NCBI GenBank assembly: GCA_009746045.1
Contig: RPFO01000068.1
Span: forward strand, 49,088-113,087
Direction: 5' to 3'
From: Mesostigma viride
Taxonomy: Eukaryota; Streptophyta; Mesostigmatophyceae; Mesostigmatales; Mesostigmataceae
Length of the DNA: 64,000 nt
Shown here piece by piece: positions 19,200-30,403 of this stretch (the stretch's first letter is position 1; each line of letters begins with the position of its first letter). Both the position numbers and the translations under genes were made by a program. The notes under the pieces were generated by a model. It saw nothing but the letters and a program-made list of their open reading frames with translations. It did no database searches and had not been told where the DNA came from.

Positions 19200-19997
19200 A
19201 TATAATCACTAGAGGGAATAGATGAATGCATAAAGAGTCAAGAACGAGTTTTTTTCTTTGTTCGCAGACAGGATTGTAAAAACTTGTGACCCATGCTGAC
19301 TGCAGCAAGCAAAATCAGTCAAAATGGGTTGGAAATTGCCGAAAAGGCATTCAAAAGGGTACAATTCGTCACCAGGGATTCGCGTGCCGTCACCGATCAC
19401 ACTACTAAACTGGCCCAAGGCAGCTTAACTTCGCAGGTCTGATGGGATGCGGTGTGTTCTGCCTGGTATGAACGAATCATGCCTATCGCGCAGTACCCAA
19501 GCTATATAAACAGTACGGTAGACAGCACATCCTTCATCCTTGCCCCCGCCGCTTGACGGAAAGGTGCAGGGAGACACGTGGCGGTCATTGCAGACTACAC
19601 AGCCATGGAGATTAGGAAAATGTGAGTTCGTGGCCTCAAGCAAGCGAGAGGCGCACTACCAATTAAATCCAGTTGGACAGCTGGAAAATTTTCTCGTTGT
19701 ATCACGATAGCCTTGAAAATGCAATCTTTCAACAGATCTCGCGGTTGATACAATAAGCTACCAGCGTATATACGTTGACATCTCGAGGCGTGAGCTTCGT
19801 GCATTGCGTTAAAAGCCTAACTGCGGAAAAATGGCGCATCCTGTTGGAGCTTGCCAGTTGGTTCTGCCGTTGCAGACTTTTGCGGCCTCGAGTGCTCGAC
19901 AGGCTGGAGTGTTAGTGCCCTCCTTTCTCGGTTCCCGCAAACTCCTGCCCCGCAAATCCCGGCTTTCTCAAGCATTCCGGGCAGGAGTACGATGCAT
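19200..19997 (-). repeat. Inverted repeat, right copy carrying 5S rRNA
   Basis: Reverse complement of 12119-12912. Similarity runs from the region downstream of the 5S terminator to CATCGTACTCCTGCCCGGAATG at about 19975-19997 (minus), where this copy reads GCATCG, and then stops abruptly. The arms differ by a few substitutions. Confidence 0.85.
19361..19480 (-). rRNA. 5S ribosomal RNA gene copy, inverted
   Basis: The same 5S landmarks as the 12634 copy on the opposite strand (GAAGTTAAGC, TTGGGCCAG, AATCCCTGGTG, terminal stem), again with TATATA-type sequence upstream and a TTTT run after the 3' end. The two 5S copies appear identical through the transcribed region as far as I can read. Confidence 0.8.
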
Positions 19998-19999
19998 GG

Positions 20000-22950
20000 G
20001 TGGACAATGGACGAACAATCCTTCTTATTATATGTAATGGTAAGATGATGGTCATGTTCCCGCACACAACGGTCCGAGCCCCGCTAAAAACGACCATCTT
20101 ATTCCGTCACCAAATTGGCGCGAGATCCCGAAAATCTGGTGTGCGGGATGGTGCCGACGAGGCCAAAAGTCACGCAGCACCCATGGCGGCCGTGAAAATC
20201 CTAGTGACGTTGAGAACACATTAAGGAAGCGAATGCACTTTAAGCCTTCATAACTCATCTACTTCACGTAGATATTTTTTCCTAAAGAAATCGGCCCATT
20301 TTTTCAGGAAACAGAAAAAGGCGGGCATTTCGCGGGTCGGGTCAGGTCCGCTGCATTTTTTTTCAGCGGACCCCTAAAAAGTCTCACCGGAAACTTATCG
20401 AACATGGCGATGAATTAGCTCGAGGTAAGCCGCTCGCACGATTCTGTGACTAATTAAAAAAAAAATTTCCGAAAAACTTTTTGTTAAAACGACTGCCATT
20501 GTAAATGCCTCGTTGCCGCAGCAGTTCGCGTGCGGGGCTGATCATGGCAACGCACGTAAAAACATGTCACTCCCTCGTTTCTTTCATTTTTGTCATCCCA
20601 TTTGCGCAGGGCGTCTCAACAACTTCTAGAGCGAAGCCCAGCCTGATTTTTTGCTGGCTCTGTAGTGTAGACCTGCGCTCATCACTAAATATTGCCTGCG
20701 ATCGTTGCGGAATGAAGCATGAATACGCATCGCGCTGGTTGAGTCGACGCTGTACAGTGGAACCTGCTTTTTCGGCATCCCGATTCAAGGTAGGGTGAAG
20801 CCAGCCCCGTTTGCCATCCAGATTTTCTGCCTGTCTCTTTCCTCGAGGCTCGTGAAAGCGCCTCGTTCATGTTACGCCGGACGCCTCGTCAAGCATCGCT
20901 GCTTGAGAGGGAGACGTAAGCCATGGCCAGCCTCCCCAAACAGCGTGATGTTCGCCTGTTCATTCTTCCAAGTGTAATTCATGGCGTAGTGAAGCTGAGC
21001 CTGAACACAAACAAAAGGTACATGTCCTGTATTCAACAGTCAGCACATATAGGTGTGTTGATGTGCAACCCTGGAGCTTATCCAGCTTTCACAGGCCATA
21101 CAACACGCTGCTGGGGCTCCACTTTAGCGGACCTGTTGGTAAGTATTTCAACCTCTTTCCTTGGCCAGATTATAATGCACCATGTTTATCAATGATGGGC
21201 GGCGTGTTCTGATCTGGGGCTGGGAGGCACGAAGAAACCAGGGGGGAGCCCAGGTATGTGAAGTGCGCAGATGTTGTTGCTGCCTTGGGAAACCCAGGAT
21301 TCATTGCCCTTGTTACATTCAGATATGTTGAAGCAGGCTGAGAATTAAGTACTATACATGGAAGGGGGCTGATTTGTCTTTGATATGGTTGCTGCCTATG
21401 ATGATGAATATTGTTGCGGGCACAACAGAGTGCACAATGGGCTTACAGCATTGCGTAAGAGGCATGAATCTCACCAGGACACCTTCTACGGGCTCACAAC
21501 AACATCACAATAACGATTACCAAAGTGCTTGCTGCCACACCACTGCCACATCACTCCCCACCACCCCAACACACCTACCACTGTTACGCCGTTGTTAGCA
21601 GTGCCACGATTGCATAGCAATACCAACATTCCTGTCGTTAGCATGGAGGACCACCAGGTGCATCGTGTGCGCATACCCATGTGACAGATATTATAGACTC
21701 CCACCAGGAGCAACGTCCACCACCATGAGTCTCGCCTGTTGGTGTAACTGCTGGCAGTGTCCCTACAACTCAGTATGGAATCTGCCATTAACGATAACGC
21801 CAGGCCCTGCACCATTGCTGCCACAATCTGCCATATTGACTTCGCCCATCGCAGCCTTGATCGTGATTGCAGCCACAAGTTCCTGCCCTCTTCATCTCTT
21901 CTATCGTAGCACCAGAAACTGGGGCCACATTTAGCAGCATCGGCAGCTGACATAGCTGGCACCTGGCACAACAGATAATGCCAGTAGTATCAAAGAAGGC
22001 ACCCTACTGCTCACCATTGCTATCAATCACTGGCATGATCAATCTGTCACTACCACTTGCCAGCACCACAGAATATCATGACCTGGTGTGTTGCCACGGA
22101 AATCTGAATGGAGAGCTTTCACCACAAGCCCACCCCAATGAGTTGGTTTGCACACTACACCACTGTTGGCTGTACCGTGCCACCTGCCACATAAATTTCC
22201 CTTCCATCATGCAGCAGTAGCAACATAACCTCAAGGCTAGACCATAACGTCTATCTGCATAACGATAGCCTTCATGATCGCTGCCTCGTGCCACTGGCCA
22301 TACTACTGCCATCTGCATTACTTTCTACCACATGTGCCACTCTCTTCTGCATCACTAGATCCCACTACTGCTGCCTGACCTGCCTGCTGCCAGCACCTTC
22401 GCTGGCATCTGCTCATGGCATGCCCATGGCCACATCCTCCATCTGCCGTGCATAGCCCATGCTTCACTAGGATTGGTAGTCCAGGGTGCACGATGAACAA
22501 CACATAAAAAAATGCCCATGCACCTTTAGAAGATTGTTTGGCATGCGAGCTAGCTGGCTAGTTAATGTGCTAGAGATGTTAGATAGCAACTGCAAGCAAA
22601 TGTAGTGTGCAGCCATGTTTGCTTCGAACCACTATTTGACTTGCCAACTAGTTGCTCTCTCTCAACACGCCCCACCATTGGAATGTTGGTAGTTAATACT
22701 ATTGATGTATCAAAGAGACAACTGTTCATGTATTTCCATGATGAAGTGCATGCCACATGTATGGGTGGAGATAACCAAGTTGGAGTTCAACCTTACCTCA
22801 GCTCGTACTGTTATGGGGTATGAACTTGTAAGGAAATATTATATGATGTTGGCTGCTGTCACGTGTCACTGTGACACGTCGTCATCTGTGGTGCGACTGA
22901 GGTAATACTTGCCAATCATGTTCAGCATGCTCTTTTTAAATTGCATTAAA
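20000..22950. other. Non-coding region, no gene recognised
   Basis: No family motif or convincing exon was found on either strand. 20240-20480 is A/T-rich with homopolymer runs. 21480-22460 is rich in CCAC, CACC and TGCCA phrases, giving low-complexity frames. It may be old repeat DNA. Confidence 0.5.
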
Positions 22951-23480
22951 AATTTCAGCTCTGTCTGAACTCATTTGCGCTACCTGTGGTGCATTATATA
23001 TCCAAATTTTGCGCGAGAGTGACGCGTGACAGCAGAATCATGTAACTAGTTGGTGTTCAATCAAGGTGCAACTTTGCAGCCAGCCTGCAGATGTTGCAAG
23101 TAAAGTGTTTGCTTACTTCCAGGTTAATCTGAGCTCATTTGCATTGTTGGGTGCATTTAATGATCCATAAAATGCTCCAAATGACCGTGTTTGTGACGGT
23201 TGATAGCATAATTTCTTGCCATCCCATCTCTATTAGGGGTGCAACTTGGTACTTGAGCTGCATATGTTATATTTAATGTGTCTGCCCATTTCCAGGTCAA
23301 ACCGACATTAATTGTGTTGCTTGTGGAATTAATTATGAATAAAATTGGGAATTTTGGCGTTTTTTATGCTTCTGGACGTCACCATTCTGTGAGCACCAAG
23401 TGGCCAATTAACCAAGGTGTGACTTGGCACAGTCAATCTGGGTACCATGGGGAAGCCAGCCACCAAGTTTGACCATCATC
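22950..23480. repeat. Degenerate ~165-bp tandem repeat, three units
   Basis: Three diverged units align through TTTCAGCTCTGTCTGAACTC (about 22957), TTCCAGGTTAATCTGAGCTC (about 23120) and TTCCAGGTCAAACCGACATT (about 23292), each followed by a T/G-rich stretch and a GGTGCAACTT or GGTGTGACTT phrase. This is an old satellite-like or repeated-domain block with no open frame. Confidence 0.6.
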
Positions 23481-23559
23481 CGAATATTAGTGCAGCTAGG
23501 AGGAATAAGAATGTCTTTTTTTGGCACTATCAGACCGTTGTGATATATAGATACTATAG

Positions 23560-23950
23560 ATCACCATTACATTTAAATTAAATTATAACATGACTCCGTT
23601 GGGAGATCATGGAGCACATATTCCCTTGCTGGATGGATGGAGGTGGGCGAATCCGCGAAACCGAACTAATCTAACTCTAATTAATTAATTAATTAGTTAA
23701 TTAATTAATTAATTAATTAATTAATTAATTAATTAATTAATTAATTAATTAATTAATTAATTAATAGACACGTGACTGCGTCACGTGAGCATAAGTCCTC
23801 AGTGGGATCGAGGGGAACATGGGATGGAATGGATTAAATTAAATTAAATTAAATTATAACATGACTCCGTTGGGAGATCATGTAGCACATATTCCCATGG
23901 ATGGATGGAGGGGGGGGCAAAGCCGCGAAACCGAACTAATCTAACTCTAA
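23560..23950 (-). repeat. Stacked LINE 3' ends with TTAA and TTTAA tails
   Basis: Two minus-oriented copies of a 3' terminus (ATGATCTCCCAACGGAGTCATG followed by TTATAATTTAATTTAA) lie near 23580-23630 and 23840-23890. Between them are a (TTAA)n run of about 90 bases (23675-23764) and a perfect hairpin CACGTGACTGCGTCACGTG (23769-23787). This is the landing pattern of several retroelement insertions. Confidence 0.75.
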
Positions 23951-23951
23951 G

Positions 23952-25100
23952 CTAATCTAATCTAGAAAACCCTATACTTATTCTACTCAGCAAAGCGCCC
24001 CTTCCGCTTGGGGGGAGGGGGTTTGCCCACAGGGGCGGGCGTATGAGCCTGGACAATGGTTGTCCACCTCCTCTTGTCCTGCATAGCAGTCCAAGCAAGA
24101 GAGAGGGAGTGAATGCGATTTTCAACTGCGCTGCATGGACCACTAGGTCAGCCATCAACTGCTGTGGGTAGGTCATGACATGTTTGCCTACCTTCTGAAT
24201 GTCCTTAGGGCCAGGCCAGGTCAGGATATGCCGTCCTGGCTGGCCAAGCCGCTGTGGGCCGGCCAGACCGAGGGCGGTGTCTACCTGGCTGGTGCGAGCA
24301 AGATGTCCTACGAATGCTATCCTACGCTGTCTAATCTCGTCCGAAATGCGAGGCATGCCCTGGTACAAAGATTCTAGATGCCTACGCGTGTCAAACCCTA
24401 CATTCAGGGCCTGACGGATCATCCTGGTTACCGTGCCGTTTAGCTTGGCCGCCAGCGTGTCCGTGAGCGTCCATGCCTCGGCGCCATACGTGAGCACCGT
24501 GAGGACCAGGACCTTGAGGAGCATGCGCTTGCGGTGCTCGCCGAGGACCTTCGAGTGCCAGTAGGTTTTCAGCAAACGATGCCGAGCCTAGGCCAGGCCG
24601 ATGCGGGTGTCCACATCGGCGGCGGTGTCAGGAAGTGCTGCTCATGCTTCCCAGCAGTTTAAAGCGATCACGAAACGGGACCTCCGTCCCGTCTAGTGCT
24701 CAGCCATGGTAGCGGCGGGCGACTGGAAGCCCCAATCACCATAGCCTCCGGTTTTGACACTAATCTCCAACCCCACCGCCCGCGCCTCCAAGCCCAGACA
24801 GTCCATCCAGGTCTGAATGTGCTCGGGGCGCGCGATGAGGGTGGTGTCGTCCGCATAAATCAAGTCGGCCAGGCGGTAACCAGGTTTAACCCCGCCGTGC
24901 GCGCTGTCGTTAAGGATGTCCAAGCCAGGCTCGAACCCCTTAATTAAGAGCCGGAGTAAAGCGCGCACGTGCCCGGCGCATGACGTGATCAACGACAATA
25001 ATGAACAGATATATATGGGGACAGGACACAACCTTGCCACACCCCGTGGTGAAGGGGGAATGGTGGGGTGGTGCCTTCCGCAGTCCACACTACTGCCTGT
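23952..25100 (-). mobile_element. RTE-like LINE, 5'-truncated copy
   Basis: Minus-strand remnant of the RT and C-terminal domain. 24693-25088 carries YRLADLIYADDTTLI; 23952-24575 carries LKVLVLTVLTYGAEAWTLTD, then FVGHLARTSQVDTALGLAG and HILTWPGPKDIQKV. A frame break lies at about 24580-24690. The 3' end meets the hairpin and TTTAA tail described at 23560-23950. No endonuclease remains, so this is a typical 5'-truncated insertion. Confidence 0.8.
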
Positions 25101-26158
25101 GAGCCCTCATACAGTCGGCGAATGGCAGCAATAAACGCAGGTGGCACTCGACACCACACATGGAATGGATGGTATAAGCTATCTAGGTCCTAGTTACAGG
25201 GGTGTGGGCACCGCGGCCCGAATCGCTATGAATGCCATACTTGGTCACACGCGGAGCCCCCACAGGCTTGGGGGTGGTCTCCTTCATCACTACTTGCCAT
25301 CTATCCTTGCGCACCATCTGCCTCCATATTACAGACAAACCAGGAGGCTGCCCGGGGGTGAGCCCGTCACGTCTAGTGTAGCACATGTCCATGCCGAGTC
25401 TATCACGAAAAGTCCACGGGTGGCGGCCCTGCCGCGCGCGGCCGGGGGCACGCCAGGTGAGGACATATCGCCCAGGCAGGGCGGGCTTGGTGCCAGCTAG
25501 TCTATCTGAGGTATCTACCTGATCTGCATGTGCGGGCCAGGTGCCCGGCTAGGCCCAGGCGCCTGTGCCTAATAATGTGGGAAACATAGGGCAAATCAGC
25601 GTACAAATCCTCATTACTAATGTGCAAACCAAAGCATCCCCATGAAGACAACAAACCAGTTGTTAGGGAGAGAAACGAGCCGGCCAATGCAACGACCTCC
25701 ATGGCCGAGGCTCATTCCCTGTAGCTACACCGTCCGCATTGGTGCGTAGATTTACTAAATAGTTATGAGGCTAAGCGCCGACCACCTGCATGCAAACGAT
25801 AAATAAAACAAAAGATGTTCAAATAATCTATTCCCGAGTGTATTCCCCTTGTGGTTTTTCTAGCTACCAAACAAACAAAGAAAGTATATAAAATGAAAGC
25901 GCCCCTTCCTCTTGCATGGGGGGGGGGGGCTTGCCCACAGGGGCTGGTGTATGAGCCTGGACAATCGTCTTCCACCTCGATCGAAGTTCTTGTTCTGCAT
26001 AGCAGTCGAAGTGCCTTGCATATGAAGTAGCCTAGAATGTATTAAAAGCCATATGCCCCTCCTCAGGGATATGTGCTACATTTACTCCCAACGGAGTGCA
26101 TGATGTTCCTAATTAATTAATTAATTAACTATGGTGCCCTCCGTGCACCGCCCTCCAT
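25101..26158. other. Mixed LINE fragments, no intact gene
   Basis: Minus-strand scraps near 25180-25390 and 25500-25700 (HIIRHRRLGLAGHLARTC) resemble the C-terminal part of the same LINE class. A further 3' end with CTCCCAACGGAGTGCATGATG-like sequence and AATT repeats lies near 26085-26130. Confidence 0.5.
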
Positions 26159-26570
26159 CTATGGTGATCTACATCCGAGCGCGAACACGGCGGTGTTGTC
26201 CCCGGCTACCGCCTGTCCGACCTGCTTTATGCGGATGATACCACCCTCATCACGCGCCCCGAGCACATTCAGACCTGGCTGGACTGTCTGGGCTTGGAGG
26301 CGAGGGCGGTGGGGACGTTGGAGATTAGTGTCAAAACTGAGGCCATGGTGATTGGGGCTTCCAGTCACCCGCCTCTGGCCGCGGCTGCTAGACGGGACGG
26401 AGGTTCCGTTCCGTGATCGCTTCAAACTGCTGGGGAGCATGCTCCCTGACACCGCCGACGATGTGGGCACCCGCATCGGCCTGGCCTGGGCTCGGCATCG
26501 TGTCGCGTACTCGTGCCGAACTCCCTGCACTGACAGTAGCCCACGACCTAGTTGGCCCTCATGAGGTATG
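26159..26570 (+). pseudogene. LINE RT fragment with YADD
   Basis: The plus strand reads YRLSDLLYADDTTLITRPEH, then TWLDCLGLEARAV, the same block as in the copies at 24.7 and 46.3 kb, followed by LLGSMLPDTADDVGTRIGLA in a shifted frame. It is a solitary fragment next to the 3' end of the gypsy element. Confidence 0.75.
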
Positions 26571-26627
26571 GCTGCATGGGTGATCGATGGGCCACATGCT
26601 AGCCTTACCCCACTAGTGCTGCCCACT

Positions 26628-26642
26628 TTTCTCCCCCCCCTC
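26628..26642 (-). other. Candidate polypurine tract of the gypsy element
   Basis: A G-rich, then AAAAG purine run on the minus strand, just downstream of the integrase stop, followed by TGGGCAG. This is where a plus-strand primer and a 3' LTR start would be expected, but the following DNA turns into a LINE fragment, so the LTR is truncated or absent. Confidence 0.35.
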
Positions 26643-26643
26643 G

Positions 26644-27444
26644 CTACCAAGTCCTTTGCTGGGTAGCGAGCAACAAAGTGGCAGTAGCTGCTTGAATCGC
26701 ATGGGTGGTGAACCCCGCAGCAATGCACACAGGGCTAAACCAGGAACCCTCAGGTACCTGAGACAGAGGGGGTTGAAGGCAGTGAAGATGCCAGCCGCAG
26801 TTGCAGTGATCACACAGCAACATGACCTCAGGCTCAGGGTCGACCCGGTGACAAATTTGACACTGCGCATCGCGGATGCGCCTAGCGGTGTGCGGCTGGA
26901 TGCTCCGTGCCAGGTGGGGCATGGAGCAAGGAGACAGGTTCGACACATTGTCGGTGGTCTTACTACCATCCGCACCTTCGAGGACGGCCACCCCCGAAGG
27001 CTTAATCTCCACAATGCGAAGGATGGTGGGCCCGGCCGTGACGTCCAGCGTGTGTTGGGGTTGAGTCCGCAGAAACACATACTGGCCGGGGTGGAACTGC
27101 AGCCGCCTGGCCATATACTTGCCACCCCGTCGCTGGGCGTACCGCAGTGTGTCGCGGTGCTGCGCGATCAACAGATTGTTCATCGCGATGGGCATCACCT
27201 TCTTAAATGTGGCGGCGCGCGCCACAACCTCCCGCAGCCACTCATTGGCGTCATTCCATTGAATCGGCTGGGGGTGAGCTTCCTGCACCTCAGAGGGCAA
27301 CAATGGTGCCCGACCAAAGAGCAGAAAATAGGGGGAGAACTGCATGGGCGAGGGATTCTTGTGGGCCGGCTCATCCGGTAGCCCATGGCGATCCAGGGGA
27401 GTTCCCTATCCCTGGCAGGTGGCCACACTGTCGCGTTTGCGTGC
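26644..27444 (-). pseudogene. Gypsy integrase C-terminus with PHD-like finger
   Basis: The first frame gives ELPWIAMGYR and, in the next frame, SPYFLLFGRAP, the conserved end of the gypsy integrase core. A basic region and a small beta-barrel-like part follow (GQYVFLRTQ and GPTILRIVEIKPSGVAVLEG). From about residue 165 of the 233-residue frame there is CQICHRV, LLCDHCNCGWHLHCLQPPL and EGSWFSPVC, a C4HC3-like PHD pattern. The last pair reads S-P-V-C where C-P-x-C is expected, so one zinc ligand is replaced. PHD fingers bind histone tails, so a targeting role like that of chromodomain integrases is plausible but inferred. Confidence 0.8.
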
Positions 27445-28950
27445 CATTATATCCTGGACTGATCATTACCGCTACTTGAATGCATCCACTATCAGCAGTA
27501 ATCATGTGTGTGATATGCCACCTCCCCCCCCACTCTTTAGCTCACAACAACTTGAGAGCAAAAAGTGAAAGAAAGGCAGCTCACACAACCGAAGGAAGCC
27601 CAAAGAGGGCGTCATTCCAGGCAGCAGCAAAAAGGAAAAAAAAAAATCCAGCTGCTCAAAGATGCTTTTCCAGGATCAGCAACAACCTTAACATGCATGC
27701 TTTTAATTAAAGGCTTAGCAATAACCCCTTCAATGGCTTTTTACAGGGAAAAGCCTAACCTCTTCAGATGCTTTTGAAGGCTAAGCAATAACCTCTTCCT
27801 TGTGCTTCCCTGGGTGAAGCAGGAGGAACCCCAGGCTGGCCGGACTGAACCCATCATGGGTTGTTCGCTCGTTAAATATCCAGTGAGATGCAGGTCACGG
27901 ACATACTTGGCCGCCGACCTCATGACAGGCAATTCCGTAGCCAGCCAGCTGTAGAATAAACCATGATGCTTTATATATTTGGAAAGTAACCAAAACATTC
28001 ACATTTAATTTCAAAAGACATCGACAAGGATACAAGTGTTGTCTAGTCGTATAATTAATGTCGTACTTGTGCGTCACTGTCCAAATAAGGCCAAGCGGTT
28101 AATTCTTGATAACCTAGCAGGCCTCGGGTGACGCCACACTGCTCCGCTTGGCTTACGGCTGGCAGTGTCCTTTAGCGCCCCCTATCCTGTCTACCTATCC
28201 CGAACTGCTTACCCCAGCTATGGCTCACTGCAGTCTGCAGTGCATGGCCAACGACGACCGGGTTCCTTCCCGAGTCTCGCCCACAATACACACATCATCT
28301 TGACGAAACCAAACAGTTATCACTTCCGTTAACCAATCTCATGACAATTACTCATTGCAACCACTCTCGGGGGCTGCTCCGGATTGTTCCACTATTAAAC
28401 CCCTTGACGACAACACCAAGTTGTGAGGGAGAGTAACGAGCGAACAACGACCACCATGGCCGCTGCTGTGCTCCTAAATACCTCCAAAAATCCTGGCATC
28501 CATGCGCTGTCGCATTTGCCAGCAAGCCGCCTGACGTGCAGTTAGACTGCCAGCAAAATGCAGGGCAAGTCTGTTCGACAGCCACGTGCGAGCCAGCACA
28601 CCGCACACTACGATCTGCGTATCTAGCTTTGTCAGATGGACTGAACATCATTCCGTCTGGACAATACAAAAGATTCATAACTGCCAAATGTCACGCACCG
28701 GAATATTGCGCAAGCCACCAAGGCTTTGCGCCCCAAAGTCTTGCGCCCGAACCTAAGTCAGGTCACCTAAGACTGTCACTCTAGAAATTCAGGCCTTTCC
28801 GGCGCGGCGCTCCACACCGGCCCAAGGAACAAAGCCTGCGGCCTATACTGAATCGGAACCAACCAAACGTCGGATGCCAACGATTCCGATTACGGCAATC
28901 GCGTAACTTCTTGAGTGCACGGACGTAAATGATCACGGACGTGACAACAT
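27445..28950. mobile_element. Unknown ~1.5 kb insertion in gypsy integrase
   Basis: The integrase frame is lost at ALRKWALQAA (about 28950) and recovered at ELPWIAMGYR (about 27390). GTGC occurs on the plus strand directly outside both ends (27441-27444 and 28951-28954), suggesting a 4-bp target duplication. Both ends carry GATCATT about 20-30 bases inside, in inverted orientation. No coding motif is visible, so the class is unknown; a non-autonomous DNA element is one possibility. Confidence 0.55.
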
Positions 28951-29747
28951 GTGCTGCTTGCAACGCCCATTTGCGCAGCGCCTGTTTGACTGTCTGAACC
29001 AAACGCTCAGCCAGTCCATTGGCCTGAGGGTGCTCCCGCGACGTGTGCCGATGATCGATGGAGCAGGAATCCAATAGCTCTTGGAATTCCCCACGAAATT
29101 CCCCGCCTTGGTCTGAAACCACCTCCGCCGGTGCCCCATACCGAGCAATAACATCCAGGAAGTAGGTGGCTGTGGTGGCGGCGTGCTTGTCGGGTAGGGG
29201 AATCAGTTCCAGCCACTTGCTGAACGATTCCACACACACCATGACGTAACGGTTGCCGGAAGTGCTGAGCTCAAAGGGCCCACACAAGTCGACGTGCCAC
29301 CGGTAGAACAAGCCCCGGATGGGCAAGCTCATGAGCTCCTTGTCATGATGGTCCAGGTTGAAACGCGCTTTCGCGCGAGCACACTCAGCACAACTGGCTA
29401 CCTGCCGTGCTATGGCATGCTTCATGCCTGCCCACCAATAGACCCCACGCACCCTGCATGGCACCTGTGCGGTGTGCACCCATGTGCCCGAACCGCTCAT
29501 GGTAATGTGCATTGACGAGGGCAGCACGCTTGTCAGGGGGCGGCACGACCAGCTTGCGGCGCCCCACAAGCTTGTAGACCTGGTTGCCCTCCCAGGTATA
29601 ATTCACAGCCCGGCGCTCCACGCGCTCTTGCTCGGCTTGCCTCTGCGTCGGTGTCCAGTCAGCAGGGGCTGGAGAGGCAGGCAAACCCTGCACCCGCTCT
29701 TGAAAGATCGAACCCTCCCATCCAGCCACACGTCCCCAGCTCAGCAC
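28951..29747 (-). pseudogene. Gypsy integrase, HHCC and DDE core
   Basis: The upstream frame (29385-29747) ends in ALVNAHYHERFGHMGAHRT, supplying the two His of the zinc-binding domain. The next frame has VASCAECARAK with the two Cys, then FYRWHVDLCGPFELS (first catalytic Asp), EVVSDQGGEFRGEF (second Asp) and HPQANGLAERLVQTVKQALR with the catalytic Glu. A frame change separates HHCC parts near 29470. The enzyme joins retroelement cDNA to chromosomal DNA. The following insertion truncates the core after ALQAA. Confidence 0.85.
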
Positions 29748-30403
29748 TCCACCGCAATGGCGTGACTAGCGGCAGCATGCAGCACCACACAGCCCATGCT
29801 CGCCGGATCCACCGGCTGCGCAAGCGTGTCTTCAGCCAAAGGAAGAAATATCACGCCCTGGGATCGTGGCGTGAAAGCCGCTGGCCGTACGGGATTCGCG
29901 TAGCACGCAAACTCCGCCATGGCATCACTGCAGGAAAGCCATCGCGACTCGGAATCGCATGGCCCGGCTGCGTTGACAAAGACGACTGAGCCCTGTGGTC
30001 CCTCCGTGCCCTGCGCTCGCGCCCCTGTCCGGTCCTCTGAGGTTGCCAAAGCATAGCGTGATAAGACATCGGCATTGGAATGGTCCACCCCAGCACGGTG
30101 TACAATGGTCATGTTATATTCTTGAATAATCATGGCCCAGCGCGCCAGCTTGCCTGTCAGATTAGCACTTGTCATCAACCACTGCAGTGGCTGATGGTCG
30201 GTGACCAGCGTGAACTGACGCCCGAACAAGTATGGCCGAAAATGTTTGATGGCCCACACCACGGCCAGAGCCTTGCCCTCATACGATGAGTACTTGGCCT
30301 CAGCCGTGTTGTTGCTCCTGCTGGCATACGCCACCACATGTTCCTTGCCATATATGCACGTCCTTCTAGTGCCAACACAGCACCAAGTCCAACCCTGGAC
30401 CAA
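29741..30403 (-). pseudogene. Gypsy RNase H and linker
   Basis: It reads HVVAYASRSNNTAEAKYSSY, then EGKALAVVWAIKHFRPYLFG, FTLVTDHQPLQWL and HSNADVLSRY, the standard Ty3/gypsy RNase H (catalytic E of Y-x-x-x-E-x-E/K-A-L, D of T-D-H-x-x-L, and the A-D-x-L-S-R end). A short linker then leads to the integrase. It is out of frame with the RT by one shift near 30380. RNase H removes the RNA strand during cDNA synthesis. Confidence 0.85.

Noticed and set aside
21486-21971. 161-residue minus-strand frame
   Set aside because: Low-complexity CCAC-rich DNA with no motif and no splice or start context.
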